From positions 4,278,001 through 4,342,000 of the forward strand of contig NZ_CP040077.1 of assembly GCF_005280735.1 (NCBI RefSeq): a stretch of DNA of 64,000 nucleotides. The letters are read 5' to 3'. This DNA comes from Trinickia violacea (lineage in GTDB: Bacteria > Pseudomonadota > Gammaproteobacteria > Burkholderiales > Burkholderiaceae). A program made the translations under genes and the position numbers. Within the stretch, counting starts at the first letter, position 1; every line of letters begins with the position of its first letter. Shown piece by piece: positions 18,735 to 28,406 of the stretch. The notes beneath the pieces are model-generated. The model did no database searches and was not told where the DNA came from. It saw only the letters and a list, made by a program, of their open reading frames with translations.

Positions 18735-19355
18735 GTGACTCGAACCGCTACCGATAAATCCGCCACGACGCCCGCACGCGCCCACACCGCGGGCTCCGAG
18801 GCGCAAGCGCAACTGCTGCGCGCTGCCAGCGAGCTGTTCTACCGGGAAGGCGTGCGGGCGGTCGGCGTCGATGCCGTGGTCGAACGGGCGGGCGTCAACA
18901 AGATGAGCCTGTACCGGCAGTTTTCGTCGAAGGACGATCTCGTCGTCGCGTATCTGGAGCAGTCCGACGTGAGGTTTTTCCGCCGCTTCGAGCACAGCAT
19001 CGCGAAGCACCCCGGCGATCCGGTCCGCCAGCTCACGCAGTATTTCGAGGATTTGTGCGCGCGCGCGTCCGTCGAGGACTATCGCGGGTGCCCGTTCGTC
19101 AACGTGTCGGCGGAGTTTCCCGACGCGTCGCACCCGGCGCGGCTAGTCGTATCGCGCAACAAGGCGAAGCTGATGGCGCGGCTCGCGGAGATCGCCACGC
19201 AAGCCGGCGCGGATGACCCGCAAGCGTTGGCAGACGCGCTCGCGCTGTTGATCGAGGGGGTCTACGCAGCGAGCCAGACAGTCGGCCCCGGATGCGGGCC
19301 GATCAAGGCAGCGCCGCGCGTGGCGGCGCAACTGGTCGCGGCGGCGTGCGCTTAG
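18735..19355 (+). CDS. TetR/AcrR-family transcriptional repressor
   Basis: About 206 residues. The N-terminal helix-turn-helix is clear ('AASELFYREGVRAVGVDAVVERAGVNKMSLYRQFSSKDDLVVAYL'-like arrangement over about residues 27-71); the C-terminal ligand-binding domain is divergent, as usual. I choose GTG at 18735, with AGGAG 5 nt upstream, over an ATG at 18657 that directly abuts the operator and has no ribosome binding site. It probably represses itself and the divergent MFS gene through the two operators. Ligand unknown. Confidence 0.85.
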   Translation: MTRTATDKSATTPARAHTAGSEAQAQLLRAASELFYREGVRAVGVDAVVERAGVNKMSLYRQFSSKDDLVVAYLEQSDVRFFRRFEHSIAKHPGDPVRQLTQYFEDLCARASVEDYRGCPFVNVSAEFPDASHPARLVVSRNKAKLMARLAEIATQAGADDPQALADALALLIEGVYAASQTVGPGCGPIKAAPRVAAQLVAAACA

Positions 19356-19385
19356 AATGCACGGTTTCGATTGACCCAACGAACC

Positions 19386-19946
19386 ATGCCGACGTCCGCC
19401 GACTCTCACGACCCCATCCTCGCCGCCACGCGCCACTGGCTGACGCGCGCGGTGATCGGGCTGAACCTGTGCCCGTTCGCGAAGAGCGTGCATGTGAAAA
19501 ATCAGATCCGCTACGCAATCAGCGAAGCGACGGACATGGAAGGCGTATTGACGGATCTCGAAGCCGAGCTGAACGCGCTGGCGAGCGCCGATCCCGAGCA
19601 GATCGACACGACGCTCGTCATCTTCCCGCACGCGCTCGCCGATTTTCTCGACTTCAACGATTGTCTGTTTTTTGCAGACCGTTTGCTCAAGCAAATGCGG
19701 CTCGAAGGCACCTTGCAGATCGCGAGCTTCCACCCGCAGTATCAGTTCGAAGGCACCGAACCCGACGACATCGAGAACTACACGAACCGCGCGCCGTATC
19801 CGATCCTGCATCTGCTGCGCGAGTCGAGCATCGAGCGCGCGGTCGACGCGTTCCCCGACGCCGCCGATATCTACGAACGCAATCAGGAAACGCTGCGCCG
19901 CCTGGGTCACGACGGCTGGCGGGAATGGATGCTCAAGCCGGAGTAA
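19386..19946 (+). CDS. DUF1415 family protein
   Basis: 186 residues with the family hallmark 'GLNLCPFAKSV' (Cys29), and 'ASFHPQYQFEGTEPDDIENYTNRAPYP' in the middle. The function is not established. The ATG at 19386 fits the family N-terminus. It follows the TetR gene by 30 bp and could be read through from it. Its 3' end overlaps the convergent methyltransferase gene by 14 bp (19933-19946). Confidence 0.88.
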   Translation: MPTSADSHDPILAATRHWLTRAVIGLNLCPFAKSVHVKNQIRYAISEATDMEGVLTDLEAELNALASADPEQIDTTLVIFPHALADFLDFNDCLFFADRLLKQMRLEGTLQIASFHPQYQFEGTEPDDIENYTNRAPYPILHLLRESSIERAVDAFPDAADIYERNQETLRRLGHDGWREWMLKPE

Positions 19947-20769
19947 AAAACCGCTCCCGCAACTCCTCGAGCCCAAGCGTGCCGAGCACTTCCCCCAGCC
20001 GCTCCGCCGGACGCCGCCGCGGCAGGTCCTTGTACTGCGCGATGATCAGCTCGTTCTTCATCGAGTGCTCCCAGCCGACGAGCTCCGTGACACTCACCTG
20101 ATAGCCGTGCGCTTCGAGCTGCAGGCAGCGCAGCACGTTCGTGATCTGACTGCCGAATTCGCGCGTATGCAGCGGATGGCGCCAGATCTCGGTCAGCGCA
20201 TTGCCGAGCGACTTCCCCTTGTTCTTGCGCAGCACACCCGCCACTTCCGCCTGGCAGCACGGCACGAGCACGATGAACTGCGCGCGCTTTTCGAGCGCGA
20301 AACGGATGGCGTCGTCGGTTGCGGTATTGCAGGCGTGCAGCGCGGTGACGATATCGATCGTCGCCGGCAGGCGATCCGAAGCGATCGATTCCGCCACCGA
20401 CAAGTTCAAAAACGACATCCCCTTGAACCCGAGCCGTGCGGCCAGCTCGGTCGACTTCGCGACCAGCTCCTCGCGCGTTTCGATTCCATAGATGTGCGAA
20501 GAACCGTCGCCGGGCTGTTCCTTGAAGAACAGGTCGTAAAGGATAAAGCCCAGGTAGGACTTACCCGCGCCGTGGTCGATCAGCGAGACGTGACCCTGCT
20601 TTTGCTGGACCTCCGCGAGCAGCGGTTCGATGAACTGGAACAGGTGGTAGACCTGCTTGAGCTTGCGGCGGCTGTCCTGATTCATCTTGCCGTCGCGCGT
20701 CAGGATATGCAGTTCCTTGAGCAGCTCGATCGACTGATTCGGGCGGATTTCGTGGGTTTTGTTGGACAT
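19933..20769 (-). CDS. Class I SAM-dependent methyltransferase
   Basis: 278 residues. The SAM-binding motif I is 'LIDHGAGKSYLGFILYD', followed by 'DIVTALHACNTATDDAI' and 'FIVLVPCCQAEV', a Cys-containing pattern seen in the TRMT13/METTL25-like (Methyltransf_32) branch. The substrate is unknown; related eukaryotic proteins act on RNA. The start at 20769 ('MSNKTHEIRPN') is preferred to a longer frame. It is monocistronic and convergent with the DUF1415 gene. Confidence 0.8.
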   Translation of the reverse strand: MSNKTHEIRPNQSIELLKELHILTRDGKMNQDSRRKLKQVYHLFQFIEPLLAEVQQKQGHVSLIDHGAGKSYLGFILYDLFFKEQPGDGSSHIYGIETREELVAKSTELAARLGFKGMSFLNLSVAESIASDRLPATIDIVTALHACNTATDDAIRFALEKRAQFIVLVPCCQAEVAGVLRKNKGKSLGNALTEIWRHPLHTREFGSQITNVLRCLQLEAHGYQVSVTELVGWEHSMKNELIIAQYKDLPRRRPAERLGEVLGTLGLEELRERFFTPA

Positions 20770-21188
20770 CGTGCAGACGCTAGGCGGCAAGTCGCACCCA
20801 TACGTGCGAAAGCCTACAGAAGAAGAGAAACAATCGCGTCAGTTTACCGAAAAGCGCGCCGGACGACGCTTCGTACCCGCGTGCAAACCCGACAGACGGA
20901 ATGGAACGCTTCATGCATATCGCTCACGCAAGCAGTCGCACATATAAACGAGGCTCGCTCGACACGCAAAAAACGCACGGCACAGGGAGACAACACGGGG
21001 ACAGGTCGCGGCAAAGCGGCGCCACGCGGCAAGGCGCACAATGACAGCAAGCTCGCGACGAACTCGATCGTACCGGAGGTGCGCCATTGGCGCCGTAACG
21101 CGACCGCACACGTTACGTAACTCGATCATGCATGGCGCGGCGCGCTGGATCGCCGCGCGATACCCAAGTTGACGAAAGGACGACAGCG
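20770..21188. other. Intergenic region, no supported gene
   Basis: About 420 bp between divergent genes. Short overlapping reading frames exist on both strands, but none has a ribosome binding site, family features or normal composition. It must hold promoters for both neighbours; no clear elements were identified. Confidence 0.4.
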
Positions 21189-21509
21189 ATGGCTACGATA
21201 CCTAACGGAGACGCGGAGCAACAGTTTCAGGAGATGCTCGCCAAACTGCTGGCGACACCGTCCTGGTCCGAGAAACAGCAACTCGAGCTCGAAATGGCGC
21301 GCGACATTTCGATCGAGATGCTGCGTCTTGCCGAACTGATGCGCGACGGAGACGCCGGGCTCGAAAACTGCCTCACACTGCTCAAATACGCCAAGGTGAT
21401 GGATTTCATTTTGACGACGCTCGCGTCGAGACGCGAGATCAAACCGCAAACGCTACGCGTCATCTTCAAGCTGGCCGGACTCAAGGTGGACGAGGCTTAC
21501 CCCGGCTGA
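21189..21509 (+). CDS. Conserved-looking small hypothetical protein
   Basis: 106 residues, soluble, mostly alpha-helical and acidic, with no signal peptide or membrane segment. AAAGGA lies 8 nt before the ATG at 21189. I do not recognise the family. Neighbours (a methyltransferase and a DUF1059 protein) give no functional clue. Codon usage resembles that of surrounding genes, which supports real translation. Confidence 0.65.
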   Translation: MATIPNGDAEQQFQEMLAKLLATPSWSEKQQLELEMARDISIEMLRLAELMRDGDAGLENCLTLLKYAKVMDFILTTLASRREIKPQTLRVIFKLAGLKVDEAYPG

Positions 21510-21606
21510 ACGCGGGCCAGCGCAGGCCGCGCTTCTGCGCGGGTCTGCGCTTCCACGAAACGAGCCTGACTGCGGTGTCACGTCGCGCGGCGGCCCTCAA
21601 GCGCCC

Positions 21607-21819
21607 TCAAGCGCTGCGCGGGGCGTCGATCGGCGGCGTGCCATCATGAAAGAGCGACTTGAGTTGCGTCCGCAACTCAGGCGAATCGGCATGTTTGTGT
21701 ACCGCAACCGCGTGCTGCACGGCGGCCTCCAGCAACTCGCCCTCCGAATCCGCGGATAGCGCGACCGAGCAGTCCATTTCGCTCGGAAATTCGCGGCAGT
21801 CGATGTACTTGCGGGTCAT
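21607..21819 (-). CDS. DUF1059 family protein
   Basis: 70 residues. The sequence 'MTRKYIDCREFPSEMDCSVAL' followed by 'SADSEGELLEAAVQHAVAVH' matches the small DUF1059 family, which has conserved Cys and His residues and unknown function. GAGGAG is found just upstream of the ATG at 21819. Confidence 0.85.
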   Translation of the reverse strand: MTRKYIDCREFPSEMDCSVALSADSEGELLEAAVQHAVAVHKHADSPELRTQLKSLFHDGTPPIDAPRSA

Positions 21820-21994
21820 GGCGCTCTCCTCGTCATCGGAAAGGGTATTGAAAGAGTATAGGGCCCGGATTGCGGATTGAAAGGCCGCGATGTGACAATA
21901 GCGGCCCCGCCTGCCGGCTCTCGCGCGCGATCGATTGGCTGATCGGCGACGCGCGCCTGGGGCCGGCCCAGCTTGGTTTTCCGATCCGCACCGC

Positions 21995-23275
21995 ATGTCC
22001 GTTCAACACACTGAATCCCCTTTTGTCGCCGTCGTCGGCGCCGGTCCTGCCGGGCTGATGGCCGCCGAGGTCCTGTCGCGCGCCGGCGTGCGCGTCGACG
22101 TCTTCGACGCGATGCCGTCTGCCGGGCGCAAGTTTCTGCTGGCCGGCATCGGCGGGATGAACATCACGCATTCCGAACCGCTCGACGCCTTCGTCGGCCG
22201 CTACGGCGCGCGGCGCGCTACGCTCGCGCCGCTCATCGACCGCTTCGGCCCCGTGGCACTGCGCGAATGGGTGCATGGACTCGGGATCGGGACGTTCGTC
22301 GGCAGCTCGGGCCGCGTGTTTCCGACCGAGATGAAGGCCGCGCCGTTGCTGCGCGCGTGGCTGCATCGGCTGCGTGAAGCGGGCGTGCGGCTGCATATGC
22401 GGCACCGGTGGATCGGCTGGAACGATGCGCCTTCGCGCGAAGCGCCTCATACGCTGCGCTTCGACACGCCCGAAGGCGAGCGCATCGTGCAAGCCGATGC
22501 CGTCGTGCTCGCGACAGGCGGTGGAAGCTGGCCGCGTCTTGGCTCCGACGGCGCGTGGGTGCCGCTCTTGGAAGCGCGCGGCGTGGAAGTGGCGCCGCTC
22601 AAGCCGTCGAATTGCGGATTCGACGCGAACTGGAGCGCGTTTTTTCAGGAACGCTTCGCCGGGCAGCCGGTGAAATCGGTCGCGATCGGGCTCGTGTCCG
22701 GCGACGATGGCGACGCGCCGCCATTCCGCCAGGGCGAGTTCATCGTCACGCAGACAGGCATCGAGGGCAGTCTCGTCTACGCGCTGTCGGCGCCGATCCG
22801 CGATGCGATCGCGGCCGACGGCGAGGTCACGATATGGCTCGACCTCGCGCCCGGATGGAGCGCCCAGCGCGTCGCCGACGAGCTGATGCGCCCGCGCGGC
22901 GCGCGCTCGATGTCGAGCCATCTGCAAAGCAAGCTGCACATCACGGGCGTGAAGCTCGGACTGCTGCGCGAGTGCTTGTCGAAAGACGCGTTCGCCGATC
23001 TCGAGCGGCTTGCGCGAGCGATCAAGGCACTGCCGCTGCGGCTCACGGGCGTCAAGCCGATAGACGAGGCGATCAGCAGCGCAGGCGGCGTCGCGTTCGA
23101 AGCGCTCGACGCGAACTTGATGGCCGAGCGCCTGCCCGGCGTGTTCTGCGCGGGCGAGATGCTCGATTGGGAGGCGCCGACCGGCGGGTATCTGCTGACT
23201 GCGTGCTTTGCGAGCGGTGCGGCGGCTGGGTGCGGGGTGCTTGAGTTTCTGGCGCAGGCGCGCGCGACTGATTAG
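21995..23275 (+). CDS. BaiN/HI0933-like FAD-dependent flavoprotein
   Basis: 426 residues. The N-terminal FAD-binding dinucleotide fold is 'VAVVGAGPAGLMAAEVL', followed by the family signature 'SAGRKFLLAGIGGMNITHSE' and the C-terminal 'GVFCAGEMLDWEAPTGGYLLTACF'. This is the NAD(P)/FAD-dependent oxidoreductase family related to HI0933 and BaiN (TIGR03862 branch), whose reaction is not known. The start at 21995 removes an atypical leader. Its stop lies 3 bp from the convergent methyltransferase gene. Confidence 0.88.
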   Translation: MSVQHTESPFVAVVGAGPAGLMAAEVLSRAGVRVDVFDAMPSAGRKFLLAGIGGMNITHSEPLDAFVGRYGARRATLAPLIDRFGPVALREWVHGLGIGTFVGSSGRVFPTEMKAAPLLRAWLHRLREAGVRLHMRHRWIGWNDAPSREAPHTLRFDTPEGERIVQADAVVLATGGGSWPRLGSDGAWVPLLEARGVEVAPLKPSNCGFDANWSAFFQERFAGQPVKSVAIGLVSGDDGDAPPFRQGEFIVTQTGIEGSLVYALSAPIRDAIAADGEVTIWLDLAPGWSAQRVADELMRPRGARSMSSHLQSKLHITGVKLGLLRECLSKDAFADLERLARAIKALPLRLTGVKPIDEAISSAGGVAFEALDANLMAERLPGVFCAGEMLDWEAPTGGYLLTACFASGAAAGCGVLEFLAQARATD

Positions 23276-23278
23276 ATC

Positions 23279-24409
23279 TCACTTCACCTTCAATCGCCAC
23301 AACGACGTCACTTCCGCGACCCGCGCCTGATAAAGCGGATCGCTCGCATCGGACGCCTTCGGATGCTTCGGCTTGATATCGTCGCGGCCCGCGACTCGCA
23401 GGCCCGCCGCCTCGATCATCGCAAGCAGCGCATCGCGCGAGCGCAAGCCGAGATGCTCCGCGAAGTCCGACATGATCAGCCAGCCCTCGCCGTTCGGCTC
23501 GAGATGCGCCGCGAGGCCATCGAGAAAGCCGCGCAGCATGCGGCTATCGGGGTCATAAACAGCTCGTTCGATCGGCGAGCTCGGCCGCGCGGGCAGCCAG
23601 GGCGGATTGCAGATGACGAGCGGCGCACGGCCTTCCGGAAAGAGATCGGCCTCGCGGAGTTCGACCTGCGACTGAAGACCCAGCCGCGAGAGATTCTCGC
23701 GAGCACAGGCGAGCGCGCGGAGGTCTTGATCGGTCGCGACGATGCGCTTCACGCCGCGCTTCGCGAGCAAGGCAGCCAGCACGCCCGTACCCGTGCCGAT
23801 ATCGAACGCAAGCGCTTGCGAAGGCAGCGGCGCCTTGGCGACCAAGTCGACATACTCGCCGCGCACCGGCGAAAACACTCCGTAGTGCGGGTGAATGCGC
23901 TCGCCATCGAGCGCCGGAATCTCGACGCCCTTCTTGCGCCACTCATGCGCGCCGATCAAACCGAGCAGCTCTCGCAGCGATACGACCGACGGTTCCTCAC
24001 CTTCGCCATACGCTTCCGAGCACGCCTCGTGCACGTCCGGCGCGCGGCGCAGATCGATCGAGTAATCGGCTTGCAGCGGAATCAGCAGCATGCCGAGCGT
24101 GCGCGCGCGTTGCGACTGCGCTTGGCGGTGGAGATTGAACGCGTCGAGCGGAGACGTCGCGGCTTTGCGCGGCTTGCGATCGGCGCGCCGCGACATCGCC
24201 TGCAGCAATTGGCGCGCGTTCTGAAAGTCGCCGCGCCACAGCAGCGCGATGCCTTCGCAGGCTTGGCGATAGGCGGCGTCGGCGGTGGTGCGGTCGTCGG
24301 CGATCGTCACGCGCTTGGGCGGCGGATTGCCGGCCTCGGAGCGCCAGCGGGCGGTATGGGTGGTGCCGGCGGCGGGGTCTGTCCAGGTGAGGATGGGGAA
24401 GTCGGTCAC
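23279..24409 (-). CDS. Class I SAM-dependent methyltransferase with NPPW motif
   Basis: 376 residues. The C-terminal catalytic domain (about 190-345) has SAM motif I 'LAFDIGTGTGVLAALLA' and the NPPW motif in 'VICNPPWLPARP', typical of N-methyltransferases acting on nucleic acid bases or protein glutamine. The N-terminal half is family-specific and unassigned. GTG at 24409 overlaps the TGA of the upstream sensor-kinase gene by 4 bp (GTGA), so it is translationally coupled to the kinase, an odd pairing. Target unknown. Confidence 0.8.
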   Translation of the reverse strand: MTDFPILTWTDPAAGTTHTARWRSEAGNPPPKRVTIADDRTTADAAYRQACEGIALLWRGDFQNARQLLQAMSRRADRKPRKAATSPLDAFNLHRQAQSQRARTLGMLLIPLQADYSIDLRRAPDVHEACSEAYGEGEEPSVVSLRELLGLIGAHEWRKKGVEIPALDGERIHPHYGVFSPVRGEYVDLVAKAPLPSQALAFDIGTGTGVLAALLAKRGVKRIVATDQDLRALACARENLSRLGLQSQVELREADLFPEGRAPLVICNPPWLPARPSSPIERAVYDPDSRMLRGFLDGLAAHLEPNGEGWLIMSDFAEHLGLRSRDALLAMIEAAGLRVAGRDDIKPKHPKASDASDPLYQARVAEVTSLWRLKVK

Positions 24410-27400
24410 GGGTCGAGCGTCGTGGTGGTGTTGGATTGGGCCGGGTGCATCGAATCTCTCGCTTCCTTCGCGCCGGCAATTTTCTCGAGTGCGGAGGAAA
24501 GGCGCTGCTTCAGTTCGGCGAGCGCCTGCTGCATCTCGCCGGCCGCGGCATCCGGCTCGCCGGCGAGCAGCGTCTCCAGCCGCACGCACGCTTCGACGAC
24601 GTCTCCCATGTGAAGCATCGCAAACCCGCCCTTGATCGAATGGACCCGCGACGACACGTTTTCCCAGTCGCCCTGCGCCATCGCCGCGGTCAATTCCTCG
24701 AGCGATGCCGTGGTCTGCCGCTCGAGCGTGATGCGCAACCTGTCGGGCAATGAAGCGGCCAGCCCCTCCGCCGGGTTGTCGACGGCAGCTGCCGCTTTCG
24801 GGTCGGCCGCGAGCCTCAGGTAGCGCCGCACGGCGGATTCGATCGACGCGAGCGACATCGGCTTGAGCAGGACACCCGACATCCCCGACTCGCGAAAGCG
24901 CTGCGAATCCGCCGCCGTGACATCGGCCGTGATGGCGAGGATGGGCGTGCGCGACCCTTGATTGCGTACGCATCGAGCGAACGTATAGCCATCCATCACC
25001 GGCATGCCGAGATCGGAGAGTACGAGATCGTAGTGCCGCTCGTTGAACTTGCTCAGCGCGACCAGACCGTTCTCCACGATATCGCTCGTATAGCCGAGCG
25101 CATCGAGCTGGTCGCGGATCAGCTCGCGATTCACCTCGTCGTCTTCCGCCACCAGCAGATGAATGCCGCGTGTGTCGGTTCCTTCGTCTGCCGTCTGCGG
25201 CTCGATATCGCGCTCGGACACCGCATCGTCGCCAGGCAAAAGCGGCAGCGTCACCGAGAAGGTGCTGCCGTGACCCTCCCTGCTGTCCACGTCGATCGCG
25301 CCCCCCATGGCCTCGACCATTCGTTTGCAGAGCGCAAGCCCCAGCCCCGTCCCACCGTAGCGGCGTGTGATCGACACGTCGACCTGATCGAAGGCATCGA
25401 AGACGCGCGCCTGATGTTCCGCCGGAATGCCGATTCCCGTATCCATCACGCGTATCACGAGCGGCGGCATCGCGTTGCCTTCGCCTGAGCCCACATCGAT
25501 CGACACGCTTCCCCGCTCCGTGAACTTGATGGCGTTCCCAAGCAGATTCACGAGGATCTGGCGAATCCGCCCCGGGTCGCCGATGTAATACCGGGGCAGC
25601 GCAGCGTCGATCGCACAGGTCAGTGTCAGCCCTTTACGCTGCGAGAGCGGCATGAACATCGCCATCGTCTCCCGGACCAGTTCCGCCGCGTCGAAGCGGA
25701 TCGAATCGATGGTGATCTCGCCGGCTTCCACTTTCGAGAATTCGAGGATGTCGTTGATGATCTGCAGCAATGCCCGCGACGAAGACGCGACGGTGCGGAC
25801 TCGCGCAGCAACCGGCGCGGCCTGCGGCAACCGTTCGAGTAGTTCGAGATGCCCCAGGATCGCATTCAGCGGCGTGCGGATTTCGTGACTCATTGACGCG
25901 AGAAACGCGCTCTTCGCCGCGTTCGCGCTGTCCGCCGCCGTGCGCGCGGCGGTCAACTGCCGTGCGAGCTGCCGCTCGGCCGTGACGTCCGACAGCGCCG
26001 CCACGATCACCGGCTGCCCCTGGTAATACGACGGGGTCAGTTTCGCGGCAATGTCGATCGTGGCGCCTTCCACGGTGGGCAGGCGAAGCTCGACATCGGA
26101 GGTCATCGTTGCACGGTCGCGCGACGCCTGGAAAACCGCAGGCGCCTGCTGCATGAGCACGTCGCCTATCGGGGCGGCTCCTCCCGTCGCGACGCGCCTG
26201 TCGAGCGCCTGCATATGCGCGCTTTCCAGCAACACGGTGCGGTTGTTTGCGTTGACGAGCGCGAGCCCGACCGGCGCGGTTTCGATTAGCGTGCGGCTCA
26301 GATGTTCGCTGTCGAATACCCGCTCCGAGCGTTCGAACAGCGGGACGAGAATCTTGCGGTTGAACAGAAGGACAAAGACCCACAACAGCAGGACGGCCAG
26401 GCCCGTCACGATGGCCGGTCCCGCGATCTCCCCCGCCACGCGGGACGCAATGACCCGGCCCGGCAGCGAATAGACCAGCGTCCAGCTGGTTTGGCCGAGC
26501 GGCGCGCAGATCAATAGCCCGCCATCATGGAACGTATCCGCGACACCGTGCGCCGACGCCCCAGGGGCCCGGCAGTGCGCCGTCACGTAGGCTTTCGCCG
26601 ATGGATTCAACTGACCGGACGCACTGCTCGTCACCGGCTCAGAGCCCTCGTCCAGGATCCAGTAGGCGCCGGAAAAAGTACCCGGATCCAGTCGTTCCAG
26701 CAGGCGATCCGGACTAATCTGGCCGGCTACTACGCCGAACGGGCGGCCATTAACGCTAACGGGCGAGAGGATGCGAAGCAGGGATTTCCCGCTGAGCGGG
26801 TCGATCTGCGGACGCAGCCATCGCAGTTCGCGGGTGCCGCCCCGCCGCGCAGCGGTCCTTGGGGCGAGGTCCGCCAGCCCAGCCGCGTAGTAGCCCGACA
26901 GGCGCGCCGTATCGGCGATGACGGCTTGCACTTGCGGGTTGGCAAGATCGGGCAACGGGCTGATAGCCACTGTCGAGGCGGAAGGCGTCACGAGGTAGCC
27001 GCCGAGCCCCCACCGAAGCCCGACTGCGTCGTTCATCGTCTTCACCAGATTGCCGCCCGAGCCTGCGGTGCCCTTCGCGATGGCAAGGAATCGGCCGATC
27101 TCCTCGCCGGACCCGCCGCCCTCGCGAGAAAGCTGGAGAACCAATGAACCGCTGGAATCGGGCCCCGCAGGGAATGCCAACCGTCCGCCTTGCGCCTCGA
27201 ATGTCCTCACGTCGCCGGCATCGCCTCCGCCGGCGCGCTTCGACGCGGTCTCGACACCGGCAGCCCCGATGCGGACACGGGTTTCGCTCGCCCAGACGAT
27301 GTCCATGACGCGTCCCCAATCGCGCTGGAACGTCTGCCGCTCGTCATTCAGATCCTCGCGGACATACCCGACGAGACTCAGCGCAAAAGCCAGCAGAATA

Positions 27401-27492
27401 AAGAAAGTGAGAACCGCCGATCCCACGAACAGAATCGTCCGCTGATGGATTCGGAAGCGCGCGAGCAGTTTCGCTGAAGGCGATGGGCGCAT
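24406..27492 (-). CDS. Unorthodox hybrid sensor histidine kinase (PAS-HisKA-HATPase-REC-HPt)
   Basis: 1028 residues. Transmembrane helices at about 20-44 and 350-374 enclose a periplasmic sensor of about 300 residues without recognised domain signatures. A PAS-like region (about 392-510) precedes HisKA with His536 in 'SHEIRTPLN', HATPase (N-box 'NLLGNAIKF', G-boxes 'DTGIGIP' and 'GGTGLGLA'), a receiver with Asp827 in 'LVLSDLGMPVMDG', and an HPt domain with His951 in 'VHSIKGGFAM'. All phosphorelay residues are present. This layout is like BvgS/EvgS/ArcB kinases. It is divergent from two RcsB-like regulators, its likely targets. Confidence 0.92.
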   Translation of the reverse strand: MRPSPSAKLLARFRIHQRTILFVGSAVLTFFILLAFALSLVGYVREDLNDERQTFQRDWGRVMDIVWASETRVRIGAAGVETASKRAGGGDAGDVRTFEAQGGRLAFPAGPDSSGSLVLQLSREGGGSGEEIGRFLAIAKGTAGSGGNLVKTMNDAVGLRWGLGGYLVTPSASTVAISPLPDLANPQVQAVIADTARLSGYYAAGLADLAPRTAARRGGTRELRWLRPQIDPLSGKSLLRILSPVSVNGRPFGVVAGQISPDRLLERLDPGTFSGAYWILDEGSEPVTSSASGQLNPSAKAYVTAHCRAPGASAHGVADTFHDGGLLICAPLGQTSWTLVYSLPGRVIASRVAGEIAGPAIVTGLAVLLLWVFVLLFNRKILVPLFERSERVFDSEHLSRTLIETAPVGLALVNANNRTVLLESAHMQALDRRVATGGAAPIGDVLMQQAPAVFQASRDRATMTSDVELRLPTVEGATIDIAAKLTPSYYQGQPVIVAALSDVTAERQLARQLTAARTAADSANAAKSAFLASMSHEIRTPLNAILGHLELLERLPQAAPVAARVRTVASSSRALLQIINDILEFSKVEAGEITIDSIRFDAAELVRETMAMFMPLSQRKGLTLTCAIDAALPRYYIGDPGRIRQILVNLLGNAIKFTERGSVSIDVGSGEGNAMPPLVIRVMDTGIGIPAEHQARVFDAFDQVDVSITRRYGGTGLGLALCKRMVEAMGGAIDVDSREGHGSTFSVTLPLLPGDDAVSERDIEPQTADEGTDTRGIHLLVAEDDEVNRELIRDQLDALGYTSDIVENGLVALSKFNERHYDLVLSDLGMPVMDGYTFARCVRNQGSRTPILAITADVTAADSQRFRESGMSGVLLKPMSLASIESAVRRYLRLAADPKAAAAVDNPAEGLAASLPDRLRITLERQTTASLEELTAAMAQGDWENVSSRVHSIKGGFAMLHMGDVVEACVRLETLLAGEPDAAAGEMQQALAELKQRLSSALEKIAGAKEARDSMHPAQSNTTTTLDP

Positions 27493-27734
27493 GGCTGAAG
27501 AATATCGGGTTGATCCTTGCCGTCGATCGGGACGCGCTTCGGCTGCTCGCGAGGCGAGCAGCCTTGAATAGAGCGCCTAGTCGGGGCGTGACAGCCTGGC
27601 GACCGGTATCCAGTTTTCTACGGACAACACGTCCTGGGATGGTGCACAATTGCTGCCCTGACACATATTGAGACGAAGTTTCGGGCTTTCGGGCCCTGAA
27701 TCCATAAGCAGCGTATAAGTATAACGGGCGGAAA
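27493..27734. promoter_or_regulatory. Divergent kinase/regulator promoter region
   Basis: 242 bp between the kinase and the first regulator. It contains a 10-bp stem-loop (27541-27550 with 27554-27563) and a CTAGTC at 27577-27582, related to CTAG motifs elsewhere in the locus. AT-rich sequence with TATAAG-like elements precedes the regulator ATG at 27735. Promoters are expected in both directions but not resolved. Confidence 0.45.
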
Positions 27735-28406
27735 ATGAACACCAGTGACCGGTTTTCGATCAAAATCGCGATCGCCGACGACCATCCTACGGTCCTGGGT
27801 GGGCTTGTTCATGTGCTGACACCGGTCAGCACGATACAGATCGTCGCGACCTGCCAGAACGCGAGCGAACTGATCGCCGCGCTCCGGACCCAGCCCTGCG
27901 ACGTGGTCGTTTCCGATTATGCAATGCCCGGCTCCCAACAGAGCGACGGACTCGCGCTCTTCGAGTACCTGCTGCGCCATTTTCCGAAAATCCGCATCGT
28001 CGTGCTCACGGTCATGGACAGTCCGGCCGTCATACGGGCGCTCACGACGGCCGGCGTGACCTGCATTCTGAGCAAGTCCGACGCAACCGGCCACATCATC
28101 ACGGCCATTCATAGCAGCTTCGCCGGCGGCTCCTATCTGTCACCCACCATCGAGCAGGTGCTGAAAAACGCCGAGAAGGTCGGCGTCGAGCAGCCGCTGT
28201 CGCCGCGCGAGCTGGAAGTCGTGCGATTGTTCGCGTCGGGACTAACGATGACGGACATTGCCACCCGGCTGCATCGCTCCAAACAAACTGTCAGTACGCA
28301 GAAGACCACGGCGATGCGAAAGCTCGGCGTGGCCAACGATGTCGAACTCATCCACTATGCAATCGAAAGCGGGCTGATCGCTTCCACGGCCGCTAAGGAA
28401 GATTAA
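27735..28406 (+). CDS. RcsB/FixJ-like response regulator 1 (intact receiver)
   Basis: 223 residues. The receiver has the acidic pair Asp15-Asp16 ('IADDHP'), phospho-acceptor Asp61 ('VVVSDYAMPG'), Thr in 'VVLTVMD' and Lys in 'LSKSDA'. The C-terminal LuxR-type helix-turn-helix is 'LSPRELEVVRLFASGLTMTDIA' with 'SKQTVSTQKTTAMRKLGV'. The receiver pattern and HTH resemble RcsB more than generic NarL proteins. It diverges from the hybrid kinase, so its HPt is the likely phosphodonor. It is the only one of three paralogues here with all canonical phosphorylation residues. Confidence 0.9.
   Translation: MNTSDRFSIKIAIADDHPTVLGGLVHVLTPVSTIQIVATCQNASELIAALRTQPCDVVVSDYAMPGSQQSDGLALFEYLLRHFPKIRIVVLTVMDSPAVIRALTTAGVTCILSKSDATGHIITAIHSSFAGGSYLSPTIEQVLKNAEKVGVEQPLSPRELEVVRLFASGLTMTDIATRLHRSKQTVSTQKTTAMRKLGVANDVELIHYAIESGLIASTAAKED

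Noticed and set aside
20759..21129. Several 60-70 residue frames between the methyltransferase and the 106-residue protein
   Set aside because: They overlap one another on both strands, have biased Arg/Cys/Ser composition and no ribosome binding sites.
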